Shown here: piece by piece, positions 36,473 through 45,355 of the stretch
Layout: every line of letters begins with the position of its first letter
Numbering within the stretch: the stretch's first letter is position 1
Source: Phaeodactylibacter xiamenensis
GTDB taxonomy: Bacteria > Bacteroidota > Bacteroidia > Chitinophagales > Saprospiraceae
NCBI RefSeq assembly: GCF_000759025.1
Contig: NZ_JPOS01000054.1
Span: 1 to 52,510, forward strand
DNA: 52,510 bases
Reading direction: 5' to 3'
Notes under the pieces: generated by a model
Databases searched by the model: none
What the model saw: the letters and a program-made list of their open reading frames with translations, nothing else
Told to the model about the DNA's origin: nothing
Translations under genes and position numbers: made by a program

Positions 36473-37519
36473 AACTTGGAAAATCTTTGTCCTAAGTTAA
36501 CGCGTATTTGGGACAATTGCTTAGTCTGGCTTCCTAATGAAACGTTAAGAGGGGGGCGGGGCTTCTTCGCCGAAGTCCGTAAGCAATAATCAAAGGCAGG
36601 AAGTATGGTCAAGGCTAACGATCGATAACCTGAGAGTGCTGTTGGATTCCCAGGGTCTTAGTTGACCTCCCGCACCTACGGCGCGGAGCCCTTTCGATCT
36701 CTTGGAGTTACCCACATTATGCCCCTAATGGGGTACTGGGGCTGGGATGGCTGGATTTTACACAAAGCAGTCACCGCTCTAGTCCGCTATCAGTGATAAG
36801 GGAAGGTGTAAGCAACTCCTTAAAGCTCCGTCAGGAGCTGTATGTGGGTAACCTCTAATCAGTTGCCGCTTTCCCGCGCCGTAGGTGCGTAATGTGCTTA
36901 TGTCGAAAGGTTCGGTGCCAGACGTGAGCGATAGGGCATCGTTTCCAGGCGTAGCCGCTCTGAGTAGTTCACATCCCGCACCTACGGCGCGGAGCCCTTT
37001 CGATCTCTTGGAGTTACCCACATTATGCCCCTAATGGGGCACTGGGGCCGGGATAGCTGAGTTGTACACAAAGCAGTATACAGCTCTAGTCCGCTATCAA
37101 GGCTCAAGAGAAGAGAAGGTGTAGGCAACCCTTGAAGCTCCGTCAGGAGCTGTATGTGGGTAACCCCAATCTGTTGCCGCTTCCCCGCGCCGTAGGTGCG
37201 TAATGTGCTTATGTCGAAAGGTTCGGTGCCAGACGTGAGCGATAGGGCATCGTTTCCAGGCGTAGCCGCTCTGAGTAGTTCACATCCCGCACCTACGGCG
37301 CGGAGCCCTTTCGATCTCTTGGAGTTACCCACATTATGCCCCTAATGGGGCACTGGGGCCGGGATAGCTGAGTTGTACACAAAGCAGTATACAGCTCTAG
37401 TCCGCTATCAAGGCTCAAGAGAAGAGAAGGTGTAGGCAACCCTTGAAGCTCCGTTAGGAGCTGTATGTGGGTAACCCCAATCTGCTGCCGCTTCCCGCGC
37501 CGTAGGTGCGTAATGTGCT

Positions 37520-37981
37520 TCACTCCAAGGGTTTAAAGATAAAACGTTCATCATACTCCACCTCGAAGGCTTTCAGGAAGTCTTCATACTCTTCCAGAAA
37601 AGTCTTTTTCCGATGGTGCTCCTCTTGCTTTTGGATATACCGGATTACCCTCGGTACTTGGGACTTGGCATAAGAAAACGCGCCATAACCGGTCTGCCAG
37701 GAAAAGTAATTTTTACAAAAACCGCTCTTGTTTATCCATTCCGAGGACTCTCCTTTAACATCCCGCATCAGGTCAGATAGAGATTGAGTAGGGCGCATGC
37801 CAAAGAACAGGTGTACGTGGTCCGGCATACCTCCAATTTGAAGAACCTTATGGTTGTGGTTTTGTACAATGCCGGTGATGTAACGATATAATTCTTCCTG
37901 CCATTCTTTTTGTATGGCAGCTTGACGATAGCGTACGGCAAAGACGGCTTGTATGTGAATTTGTGTGTAGGTATTTGGCAT
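37520..37981 (-). CDS. tnpA: IS200/IS605-family Y1 (HUH) transposase
   Basis: The ATG at 37981 gives 153 residues, the normal length for a stand-alone IS200-type TnpA; the frame upstream of it is not conserved text. The HUH metal motif is PDHVHLF (H55, H57). The catalytic tyrosine is Y115 in RVIRYIQKQEEHH, with the family glutamine Q119 four residues later. The GYGAFSYAKSQV block is typical of this clade. It should cut and rejoin single-stranded DNA at hairpins. No tnpB accessory gene is present. The stop codon overlaps the last base of the conserved repeat-array sequence, so the gene is flanked directly by palindromic units. It appears intact. Confidence 0.95.
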   Translation of the reverse strand: MPNTYTQIHIQAVFAVRYRQAAIQKEWQEELYRYITGIVQNHNHKVLQIGGMPDHVHLFFGMRPTQSLSDLMRDVKGESSEWINKSGFCKNYFSWQTGYGAFSYAKSQVPRVIRYIQKQEEHHRKKTFLEEYEDFLKAFEVEYDERFIFKPLE

Positions 37982-38113
37982 TGGTTTAGGGGGATTAGCA
38001 AAAGTTAAGAAAGAGGTTGCCTGACAAATATAAGCTCTACCTCCCAATTTATCTCAACGGAACAGGAGGTAGCAGACTAACCATTTCGCTCTTTTACGAG
38101 AGAAAGATTCAAG
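37521..38113 (-). mobile_element. IS200-like element embedded in the palindromic array
   Basis: Unique sequence lies between taatgtgctt (to 37520) and tcacatccc (from 38114), both of which match the standard inter-unit spacer. It contains the transposase gene and ~130 bp upstream of it. The segment replaces about 70 bp of spacer rather than simply interrupting it. Whether the true element ends include the neighbouring folded units cannot be decided from one copy. Confidence 0.65.
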
Positions 38114-39670
38114 TCACATCCCGCACCTACGGCGCGGAGCCCTTTCGATGCCTTTGGGTTACCCACATTATGCCCCTAATGGGGCACTGGGGCTGGGATA
38201 GCTGAGTTGTGCACAAAGCAGTATACAGCTTTAGTCCGCTATCAAGGCTCAAGAGAAGAGAAGGTGTAGGCAACCCTTGAAGCTCCGTTAGGAGCTGTAT
38301 GTGGGTAACCCCAATCTGTTGCCGCTTCCCGCGCCGTAGGTGCGTAATGTGCTTATGTCGAAAGGTTCGGTGCCAGACGTGAGCGATAGGGCATCGTTTC
38401 CAGGCGTAGCCGCTCTGAGTAGTTCACCTCCCGCACCTACGGCGCGGAGCCCTTTCGATCTCTTGGAGTTACCCACATTATGCCCCTAATGGGGCACTGG
38501 GGTGGGGATAGCTGAGTTGTGCACAAAGCAGTATACAGCTTTAGTCCGCTATCAAGGCTCAAGAGAAGAGAAGGTGTAGGCAACCCTTGAAGCTCCGTTA
38601 GGAGCTGTATGTGGGTAACCCCAATCTGTTGCCGCTTCCCGCGCCGTAGGTGCGTAATGTGCTTATGTCGAAAGTTTCGGTGCCAGACGTGAGCGATAGG
38701 GCATCGTTTCCAGGCGTAGCCGCTCTGAGTAGTTCACATCCCGCACCTACGGCGCGGAGCCCTTTCGATCTCTTGGAGTTACCCACATTATGCCCCTAAT
38801 GTGGCACTGGGGCCGGGATGGCTGAGTTGTGCACAAAGCAGTTACCGCTCTAGTCCGCTATCAAGGCACAAGGGAAGGTGTAAGCAACTCCTTGAAGCTC
38901 CGTTAGGAGCTGTATGTGGGTAACCCCAATCTGCTGCCGCTTCCCCGCGCCGTAGGTGCGTAATATGCCTATGTGGAAAGGTTTGGTGCCGAACGTAAGG
39001 GATAGAGTAGCGTTTCCAGGCGTAGCCGCTCTGAGTAGTTCACATCCCGCGCCTACGGCGCGGAGCCCTTTCGATCTCTTGGAGTTACCCACATTATGCC
39101 CCTAATGTGGCACTGGGGCCGGGATGGCTGAGTTGTGCACAAAGCAGTTACCGCTCTAGTCCGCTATCAAGGCACAAGGGAAGGTGTAAGCAACTCCTTG
39201 AAGCTCCGTTAGGAGCTGTATGTGGGTAACCCTCTAATCTGTTGCCGCTTCCCCGCGCCGTAGGTGCGTAATGTGCGTATGTCGAAAGTTTCGGTGCCAG
39301 ACGTGAGCGATAGGGCATCGTTTCCAGGCGTAGCCGCTCTGAGTAGTTCACCTCCCGCACCTACGGCGCGGAGCCAGCGCGATGCCAGGGAGTTGCCCAC
39401 ATTATGCCCCTAATGGGGCACTGGGGCAGCTAGAGCTGGGTGTACACAGAGCAGTTACCGCTCTATTCTGCTATCAAAGCTCAAGGGAAAGTGTAGGCAA
39501 CCCCTGGAGCTCCTTTAGGAGCTGTATGTGGGTAACCCTCTAATCAGTTGCTGTTTCCCGCGCCGTAGGTGCGTAATGTGCAATGTCCCCAAGGAATACA
39601 GCAAAGCCCAGGTGGTATCAAAGCAGTGCCGAAAAGAGCAGATTAACAGGCGCAGCCACACGCTTTAAGC

Positions 39671-41002
39671 TTATTTCCCAACATAATTCTGTGGCGTAAT
39701 CAGCTTCAGCTCCGCCTTGATGGCATCAGCCACCTTCAGCCCATCCACAAAAGTGTGGATATCCCCTTTGGTGATGGCAGTCTTGCCCCGGGTCAGCGCT
39801 TTCAGCGCTTCGTAGGGTTGTGGGTAGCCTTCCCGGCGCAGGATATTTTGGATGCCTTCGGCGACGACCATCCAGTTTTTCTCCAGGTCGGCCTCCAGTT
39901 TGGCACGGTTCAGGAGGAGCTTTCCAAGGCCTTTTTGAATAGACTTGAACGCAATCAGGGCATGCGCAAAGGGTACCCCAACGTTGCGCAGTACGGTGCT
40001 GTCCGTCAGGTCGCGCTGCAGGCGGGAAACGGGCAGCTTATCCGCCAGATGGGTGAACAGCGCATTGGCGATGCCCAGGTTGCCTTCCGCATTCTCAAAA
40101 TCAATGGGGTTGACTTTGTGCGGCATGGCCGAGGAGCCGACCTCACCTTCCACCACCTTCTGCCCAAAGTAGTCCATGGAAATGTACGTCCAGATATCCC
40201 GGCAAAGGTCGAGCAGGATGGTGTTGATCCGCTTTTGAGCCATGAAAATGGCAGCGAGGTTGTCGTAGTGCTCAATCTGTGTGGTGGGGAAGGCCCGGTG
40301 GATGCCGAGGGCTTCTTCTACAAAAGCGTGCCCAAAGGCGTGCCAGTCGATATCCGGATAGGCGACATAGTGGGCATTGAAATTACCGGTAGCGCCCCCA
40401 AACTTGGCTTTGAACGGGATGCGGTCCAGCTGCTCCAGTTGCTCATCAATACGGGCTACAAACACCTGAACTTCCTTACCCAGGGCAGTGGGGGAAGCGG
40501 GCTGCCCGTGGGTGCGCGCCAGCATGGGGATACCAGACCATTCTTCTGCAAGGCCCGACAGTTGGCTACGGACCTCCTTGAGCGCCGGCAGCCACACCTG
40601 ATACAGGGCGTGCTTGATCATGAGCGGGGTAGCCGTGTTGTTGATGTCCTGAGAGGTCAGCCCAAAGTGGATGAACTCCTTGTATTTTTCCAGCCCGAGC
40701 GTATCGAACTGCTCCTTGAGGAAGTACTCCACCGCCTTAACATCGTGGTTGGTGACCTTTTCGATGGCCTTGATGCGTTCCGCATCTTCCATGGAGAACC
40801 GGTTGGCCATCCGCAGCAAGTCATCGAGCTTGGCTGTTGGGAAGTCCTGCAGCTGGGGCAGCGGGTGGTTGACCAATGCCGTGAAATACTGTACCTCCAC
40901 CAGCACCCGGTACTTGATCAGGGCAAATTCGGAGAAAAAATGAGAAAGGTCTGTTGTCTTGGCGGCATAGCGCCCGTCGATAGGGGAAATAGCGGTGAGC
41001 AT
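39671..41002 (-). CDS. purB: Adenylosuccinate lyase
   Basis: The 443-residue enzyme belongs to the fumarase/aspartase superfamily. It catalyses two fumarate-releasing steps in purine synthesis: SAICAR to AICAR, and adenylosuccinate to AMP. The signature loop GSSAMPHKVNPIDFENAEGN (around residue 290) carries the catalytic serine. The conserved TSQDINNTA block and the RTHGQPASPTALGKE block with the catalytic histidine are both present. The MLTAISPIDGRYA opening is classical for the E. coli-like PurB type. The start ATG lies 39 bp after an ArsR-type regulator gene, and a palindrome occupies that gap. Confidence 0.97.
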   Translation of the reverse strand: MLTAISPIDGRYAAKTTDLSHFFSEFALIKYRVLVEVQYFTALVNHPLPQLQDFPTAKLDDLLRMANRFSMEDAERIKAIEKVTNHDVKAVEYFLKEQFDTLGLEKYKEFIHFGLTSQDINNTATPLMIKHALYQVWLPALKEVRSQLSGLAEEWSGIPMLARTHGQPASPTALGKEVQVFVARIDEQLEQLDRIPFKAKFGGATGNFNAHYVAYPDIDWHAFGHAFVEEALGIHRAFPTTQIEHYDNLAAIFMAQKRINTILLDLCRDIWTYISMDYFGQKVVEGEVGSSAMPHKVNPIDFENAEGNLGIANALFTHLADKLPVSRLQRDLTDSTVLRNVGVPFAHALIAFKSIQKGLGKLLLNRAKLEADLEKNWMVVAEGIQNILRREGYPQPYEALKALTRGKTAITKGDIHTFVDGLKVADAIKAELKLITPQNYVGK

Positions 41003-41012
41003 AACGTCCTTG

Positions 41013-41032
41013 ATTTTTGCGTGCGCAAAAAT
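41013..41032. promoter_or_regulatory. 20-bp near-perfect palindrome between the arsR-type gene and purB
   Basis: Arms ATTTTTGCG and CGCAAAAAT (9 bp, perfect) surround a 2-bp centre. The site ends 10 bp before the purB start codon and begins 9 bp past the regulator stop codon. Its size and AT-rich flanks suit a winged-helix dimer operator; as RNA it would be a hairpin covering the purB ribosome-binding region. Which role applies is not known. Confidence 0.5.
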
Positions 41033-41041
41033 AGGAACAAA

Positions 41042-41329
41042 TCATGAGTTTTCCATCAATTCCAGGATTTCCCCAAAGGCATCACTCGTGAGTTCATAGT
41101 ACGCATAGCGCCCGTCCCGCCGTGGACGCAGTATTCCCGCCTGCCTCAGTATCTTCAGGTGGTGGGAAGCCGTAGCCTGCTCAATGCTCAGGGCCTCGTG
41201 GATATTCGTAACGGTGAGGGGCGCCTGCCGGTGGAGTAGGTGAAGTATAGCAAGCCGTAAAGGATGAGCAATGGCCCGGAGCTGTTCCGTCTGTTTTTCG
41301 AAGGATTTGAAGTGAGGTGTTGCGACCAT
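41042..41329 (-). CDS. ArsR-family winged-helix transcriptional regulator
   Basis: The 95-residue protein has one ArsR-type winged helix: RAIAHPLRLAILHLLHRQAPLTVTNIHEAL, the recognition helix QATASHHLKILRQAGIL, and the wing RRDGRYAYYELT. It contains no cysteine and lacks the classic ELCVCDL and C-terminal DxH...HxxE metal sites. If it senses a ligand, it does so by another route, or it acts as a constitutive or redox-independent repressor. The gene precedes purB on the same strand and lies downstream of no recognised metal gene. It may control itself and purB through the nearby palindrome (inference). Confidence 0.88.
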   Translation of the reverse strand: MVATPHFKSFEKQTEQLRAIAHPLRLAILHLLHRQAPLTVTNIHEALSIEQATASHHLKILRQAGILRPRRDGRYAYYELTSDAFGEILELMENS

Positions 41330-41451
41330 GGATCATGAGTTTTCAGAGTGGGTAGGTTGGGGCAGAAGAATAGCTCAAACATAAGTGCATTTTCCATTCT
41401 TCCCCTCTTTTTCCCGGAATAGGCAGGCTTGACTTTAGGCGGTACACCCTC

Positions 41452-43860
41452 TTAAAACCCAACCCGCCCGCTCAGCACCACATTCCGTCCCGAACCTGCC
41501 AGCCCTGAAGAATAAGGCCGGTACCGCTGATCGGTCAGGTTTTCCACCCCGGCACTAAGGGTAAAAGTCTCGCTGATCCGGTAGAGCGCCCGGAAGTCCA
41601 GCGTGTACCAGGCCGGTGCATAAGGATTGCCATTAGCGTCAGCAGCGTATAAGTATGGCTTGTCCTGCTCCGTCAGCGGCAGTTCTTCGAAAGCGAAAGC
41701 ACTGTGGTATTGCGCGTTCAGCTCAAGGCGGAAAGCCTCCTGCTCATATTGCACCCGGAATACCCCGAACCAGGGTGCCGCATGGCGCAGGGGCGTGGTG
41801 CCTCCTTCCTCCAGTTCTTCCTCTCCTTCCTGAAAGTTGAAACGGGCATGTAGCCCCAAACCATTGGGCCATTGCGCCCCGATGCCTGCCTGCACTCCGT
41901 AGACCCAGGCCTGAGCGGCGTTCTGCACCGCTTGCACCCGGCTCAGCGTACCATCGTAGAGGATACTATCCTGGCCTGAAAGCGCGAATTCCCGCCTGAC
42001 CAGGGCATTATCCAGCAAGGTATAGTAACCCGTCAGGTCGACCTGTAGCACATCGCTGATAACTTTGGAAAAACCCAGTTCGGCATTATAGGCATATTCC
42101 GCCCCAAGGTTAGGGTTCGGCACGACCACTGAGCCCGGTTCGGAATCGAAGACTTTGCCCATATCATCCACATTGGGCGCGCGGAAGCCAGTGGAGAAGT
42201 TGGCGCGCAGCCCCCAGGACGGCGCGGGGCGGTACACAGCGCCAATACTGCCGGTTAGGGCTCCGTTATTCAGGCTTGCGTTGGTGAAGGGGAAGGGAAA
42301 AAACGTGGTATCAAAATCAGCGTCAAGCAGAAAGTGGTTGTAACGTGCCCCAGCCTGCAAACGGAGCTTAGGGTTTACTTCAAGCTGATACGTCAGATAG
42401 GCCGCATAGGATTGCCAGTTGGCTTGAGGATACCGGGCCGGGCCAGCATCTTCCGCTCCTGTGTCCAGATTATTGAGCTGCCCTTCTGAGGCCACTTTGT
42501 TGTAAAGGGCTTCCAATCCGTATAGCAGCCGTTGGTGCCGCCCAATCCGTTTGGTGAAATCCAGATTGGCCGAAAGTGCATCGACCGCTTCGGTGCGGGT
42601 GCGCCGGACCGGGTCTCCAAAATCCCGGTCAATACGGCTTTCCTCAAAAAACTGATGGGCAAGGCTTACACGGGCTTCGTCATAAAACATGTTTTGCCCG
42701 GTATGTGAAGCCTGCAGCTGATTCATTTGCCATACCTGTGGGCCATAGGACCATTCCGCACTTCGGGGCACGCCATTGCGGTCGCGGACCAGGCGGTCGT
42801 AGCGGGCATAGTCCGTGGTGGCAGAATAGTGGAAGGCGTAGGTGAAGTCCCAGGCAGCACTGGGTCGGAACCGTACCTTCTGCATCAGGTTGGTCTGTTC
42901 GTACCCCGTAGGCGTTTGCAACAGCGGGTCGGGGTTGGAAACCACCCTGTCAGCCCCGTCGATGCGCTCCACGTAAAAAGGCCTCAGGTAATCGTCCGGC
43001 CCGTGTTGCCCCATCCGGAGATCGCCGTAGCGGTTGTGGGAAAAGCTGCTCACTGCTGCCCATTTTTGCCCGCCGATATTGATGTCGAAGTGCCCGGTCA
43101 GCTCCTCATTGGCGGAAGCATAGCGCAGGGTGCCACTACCCGAAGACTCCGGCTCCTGACTATCGGCAAGGGTAGGGGTGAGGGTGTAAAAGGCCATGAC
43201 GCCCCCGATGGCATCGCTGCCGTAGAGCACAGAGCCGGGCCCGAAGAGCAGCTCGGTTTGCTCAGTGGCGAAGGGGTCGAGGGAAATGACATTTTGCAAG
43301 TTGCCGCTCCGAAAAATAGCCGTATTCATCCGCACACCGTCCACCGCAATCAGCAGGCGGTTGGTAGCGAAGCCCCGGATCATCGGGCTGCCGCCCCCCT
43401 GCTGGCTTTTTTGTATGAAGACCTCCCCCGAACTGCCCAGCAGATCAGCAGCGGTTTGCGGATTGCGTAACAATACTTCCTCCGATCGTATGGTCGCCAC
43501 CCGATTGGGGACGTGGCTGGCATTCTGTGCCCAGCGGCTGGCAGAAACGACGACCTGATCCAGTGCCAGGGCGGTCATCTCGAGTTGTACACGGAAGCCT
43601 TGTACCCGGGCTGCCGCGTAGGTGATCTGCTGTGTTTTGTAGCCCAGGAGCTGAATCATCAGGGTGTCAGCAGGTGGGAAAGGACTGAGGTCAGCCTGCC
43701 CGTCCTGGCCCGTTACGGCAAAAGTGCCACTGGGCTGCCCAACGATCGTTGCACCCGGAAGAGGCGTATGACCTGCATTGGTCAGGGTAAGTGATTGGGC
43801 ATCCAGGTCAGGCACAGCCAGCAGCCATAGCCCCAGCAGTGTAAGGAAAGATTTTGTCAT
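41452..43860 (-). CDS. TonB-dependent outer-membrane receptor
   Basis: The ATG at 43860 gives 802 residues with a good signal peptide (MTKSFLTLLGLWLLAVPDLDAQ). An upstream ATG at 43977 adds 39 residues of non-signal sequence and is rejected. After the signal comes a carboxypeptidase-regulatory-like domain (~24-95), then the plug (LDQVVVSASRWAQ, a TonB-box-like start; GGSPMIRGFATNRLLIAVDGVRMN; GSVLYGSDAIGGVM), then a 22-strand-type barrel ending in GRNVVLSGRVGF with a terminal aromatic. The barrel contains GFRAPNVDDMG and VPNPNL, like the FRAP/NPNL boxes of haem/haemoglobin receptors, but no His lies between them, so haem is only one possibility. No SusD-like partner is adjacent. Confidence 0.9.
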   Translation of the reverse strand: MTKSFLTLLGLWLLAVPDLDAQSLTLTNAGHTPLPGATIVGQPSGTFAVTGQDGQADLSPFPPADTLMIQLLGYKTQQITYAAARVQGFRVQLEMTALALDQVVVSASRWAQNASHVPNRVATIRSEEVLLRNPQTAADLLGSSGEVFIQKSQQGGGSPMIRGFATNRLLIAVDGVRMNTAIFRSGNLQNVISLDPFATEQTELLFGPGSVLYGSDAIGGVMAFYTLTPTLADSQEPESSGSGTLRYASANEELTGHFDINIGGQKWAAVSSFSHNRYGDLRMGQHGPDDYLRPFYVERIDGADRVVSNPDPLLQTPTGYEQTNLMQKVRFRPSAAWDFTYAFHYSATTDYARYDRLVRDRNGVPRSAEWSYGPQVWQMNQLQASHTGQNMFYDEARVSLAHQFFEESRIDRDFGDPVRRTRTEAVDALSANLDFTKRIGRHQRLLYGLEALYNKVASEGQLNNLDTGAEDAGPARYPQANWQSYAAYLTYQLEVNPKLRLQAGARYNHFLLDADFDTTFFPFPFTNASLNNGALTGSIGAVYRPAPSWGLRANFSTGFRAPNVDDMGKVFDSEPGSVVVPNPNLGAEYAYNAELGFSKVISDVLQVDLTGYYTLLDNALVRREFALSGQDSILYDGTLSRVQAVQNAAQAWVYGVQAGIGAQWPNGLGLHARFNFQEGEEELEEGGTTPLRHAAPWFGVFRVQYEQEAFRLELNAQYHSAFAFEELPLTEQDKPYLYAADANGNPYAPAWYTLDFRALYRISETFTLSAGVENLTDQRYRPYSSGLAGSGRNVVLSGRVGF

Positions 43861-44033
43861 ATATAGCAGAGCCTTTGCCAGCTCCCCGTTTTTTCTGCGA
43901 AGGTAGGGAAAATCGGAGCTTGGGGCAATGACCGTATGGTCGGGGGCACGGCAATCAGGGTATGCTAAAAGGTGCAAACCGCCGCCTTAGCGCAAGTAGT
44001 AAACTGCAACGTTTTCGTTTTTAAAGGGCAGAC

Positions 44034-44185
44034 CTAACGGAGCTCCTGCACTTCAGGCACACCCGCAAACAACTGCCGGATGTGCTGCTCCGCAAAGCCC
44101 GGACTACCCGTCATGCTTTTGCCGCCGATGCCGGTGACGATGTGAAGGCGCTCCTCAATGGTCTCCTGGAATAAATCCCGGTTTT
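44034..44185 (-). pseudogene. C-terminal remnant of an FAD-dependent oxidoreductase
   Basis: The minus-strand frame reads RDLFQETIEERLHIVTGIGG, then KSMTGSPGFAEQHIRQLF, then AGVPEVQELR and a stop. The 'VTGIGGKxMTxSPGFAE' block is the C-terminal FAD-contact signature of the DAO-type oxidoreductase family often annotated as TIGR03364. Only the last ~45 residues of a ~370-residue enzyme are present. Upstream the frame runs into unrelated sequence near 44190, so the rest was lost. Confidence 0.65.
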
Positions 44186-44234
44186 TGCAAAGGTGCGTTT
44201 TCCTGCTCTGTAAAAGGAGGTTTTGGTGTTAAGC

Positions 44235-44849
44235 CTATTCGATTACATACAAACGGGAATAAACCACTTCCCAGCTCGTATCCCGGCGTTCCAGCACATA
44301 ATGTAAACCCCGGAATGCACCAGGAATACAGTGGTGAACTGACAAGAGTGCCCTGGAGTAATCTGCATTGAAGAGCGGCACGGAAAGGCAATAATGAGCG
44401 CTGGAAGGACCAGTAGCAGGATCAATCTGTTGCAGCCCGGGCCTAGGCTGTAACTGCTGAGGCTGGCTGGTGCTCAACAATTGTGAACGAAAAGCCCGGA
44501 TATCTCCGCGTGTAAGTTGAGCCTGCCGGGCGAGGACAGGGAAGTCCGAATCGTACAAAACCGTATCGACAGGCGGTGGTGGTGGAACGGTAAAGACATG
44601 CCCACGGCCATCGTGCTGCACTTGCATACGCGTACCCACCCAGCGGTCATAATCAGCAATAGGCAGCAGGCTTTTACTTACAGGCATGTCCTGAAAATGC
44701 TGAAGGGCAATGGACTGCAGATGCTCTTGTACCTCAGGTGGCGGATCAGGTTCGCCCCTGCAATTCCCAATCAGTAAGGCGATCAGGAAAAGGCTTAACC
44801 CGGAGCGCTGATGGCGCAAACCGCCCGAATGGTTTGGTAAGAAGGTCAT
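44235..44849 (-). CDS. Exported protein of unknown function with lipoprotein-like signal
   Basis: The ATG at 44849 gives 204 residues. The open frame continues further upstream, but only as the antisense of the nhaA remnant. After an N-terminal basic stretch comes a hydrophobic segment, LSLFLIALLIGNC; the Cys could be lipidated, but Asn at -1 is unusual for a lipobox. The mature part has a proline run (TVPPPPPVD) and two later cysteines (AHYCLSVPLF, VHHCIPGAF) that may pair. I do not recognise a domain. It sits between two gene remnants, so it may have arrived with, or survived, a rearrangement. Confidence 0.65.
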   Translation of the reverse strand: MTFLPNHSGGLRHQRSGLSLFLIALLIGNCRGEPDPPPEVQEHLQSIALQHFQDMPVSKSLLPIADYDRWVGTRMQVQHDGRGHVFTVPPPPPVDTVLYDSDFPVLARQAQLTRGDIRAFRSQLLSTSQPQQLQPRPGLQQIDPATGPSSAHYCLSVPLFNADYSRALLSVHHCIPGAFRGLHYVLERRDTSWEVVYSRLYVIE

Positions 44850-44853
44850 ACCG

Positions 44854-45306
44854 CTCTTCTTTTTCCTGATCGGGCTGGAAATTAAGCGGGAGCTTTCCGT
44901 CGGAGAGTTAAACGCGCCCAAAAAGGCCATTTTCCCCTTATTCGCAGCTATTGGAGGGATTGCTTTCCCGGCGTTGGTATTTGTACTATCTAATAACGAC
45001 CCGGAGACCCTGGCCCTGATCGTGGGTAAAGCTGTTGGTATTTTCCTAATGTCCAATCTGGCGCTTCGGCTGGGTATTTCTAAACTGCCCGATGGCGTGA
45101 GCAGGATGCAAATACTTGGCGTATCCTTTCTGGCCGGGGTCGGCTTCACGATGTCTATTTTCATTGCCAACCTTGCCTTTAAGGACAACCCTGCGCTGCT
45201 GGACTCTGCAAAAGTGGGTATTCTGATTGGCTCGCTGATTGCTGGCCTGACTGGTTTCCTGTTGCTGCGTACTTTGGGCAAGCCTGATAAGGATACTGCG
45301 CATTGA
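44854..45306 (+). pseudogene. nhaA: Na+/H+ antiporter NhaA remnant with the central part deleted
   Basis: Codons from 44854 read LFFFLIGLEIKRELSVGELN, APKKAIFPLFAAIGGIAFPA and LVFVLSNN, which match early NhaA helices. They then pass directly to DPETLALIVGKAVGIFLMSN, LRLGISKLPDGVSRMQILG, VSFLAGVGFTMSIFIANLAF and a final helix, which match the NhaA C-terminus. The N-terminal ~60 residues and the centre (~180-200 residues) are missing. The centre normally holds MATDIAFALG and the two aspartates of the ion-binding site. The frame is kept across the deletion. Without the aspartates it cannot be a working antiporter. Confidence 0.8.
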
Positions 45307-45355
45307 TACAACTCGTAAGCCCAATGCTGCGTTTTTTAGGAAAACCTCATTACCA

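Larger units (their letters stand above)
36665..39583. repeat. Tandem array of eight ~220-bp folded palindromic elements (REP/BIME-like)
   Basis: Eight units start at 36671, 36977, 37288, 38122, 38432, 38742, 39048 and 39356, and end at 36889, 37200, 37510, 38344, 38654, 38960, 39268 and 39573. Each begins with CGCACCTACGGCGCG and ends with its exact inverse, CGCGCCGTAGGTGCG (one base changed in unit 7). Inside are a second inverted pair (GTTACCCACAT / ATGTGGGTAAC) and two small hairpins (gcccc-taat-ggggc; agctcc-gtta-ggagct). Units are separated by a ~87-bp conserved spacer (taatgtgcttatgtcgaaag... to ...gtagttcacatcc), except between units 3 and 4, where a transposase gene replaces most of the spacer. 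Both strands can fold into a branched structure. Short frames inside the units are repeat artefacts. Confidence 0.92.

Noticed and set aside
36779-39400. Repeated short frames reading MGNSKRSKGLRAVGAG and similar
   Set aside because: They fall in the palindromic units, recur with them, differ by frame-disrupting changes between units, and have no start context; they are repeat artefacts.
36665-39583. CRISPR array
   Set aside because: Repeats are ~220 bp with one near-constant spacer sequence rather than short repeats with unique spacers, and no cas genes are present.
39755-41047. 430-residue plus-strand open frame
   Set aside because: It is the exact antisense of purB, which has complete catalytic motifs; no domain is seen in the plus-strand translation.
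42727-43470. 247-residue plus-strand open frame
   Set aside because: It is antisense of the TonB-dependent receptor plug and has no recognisable domain.
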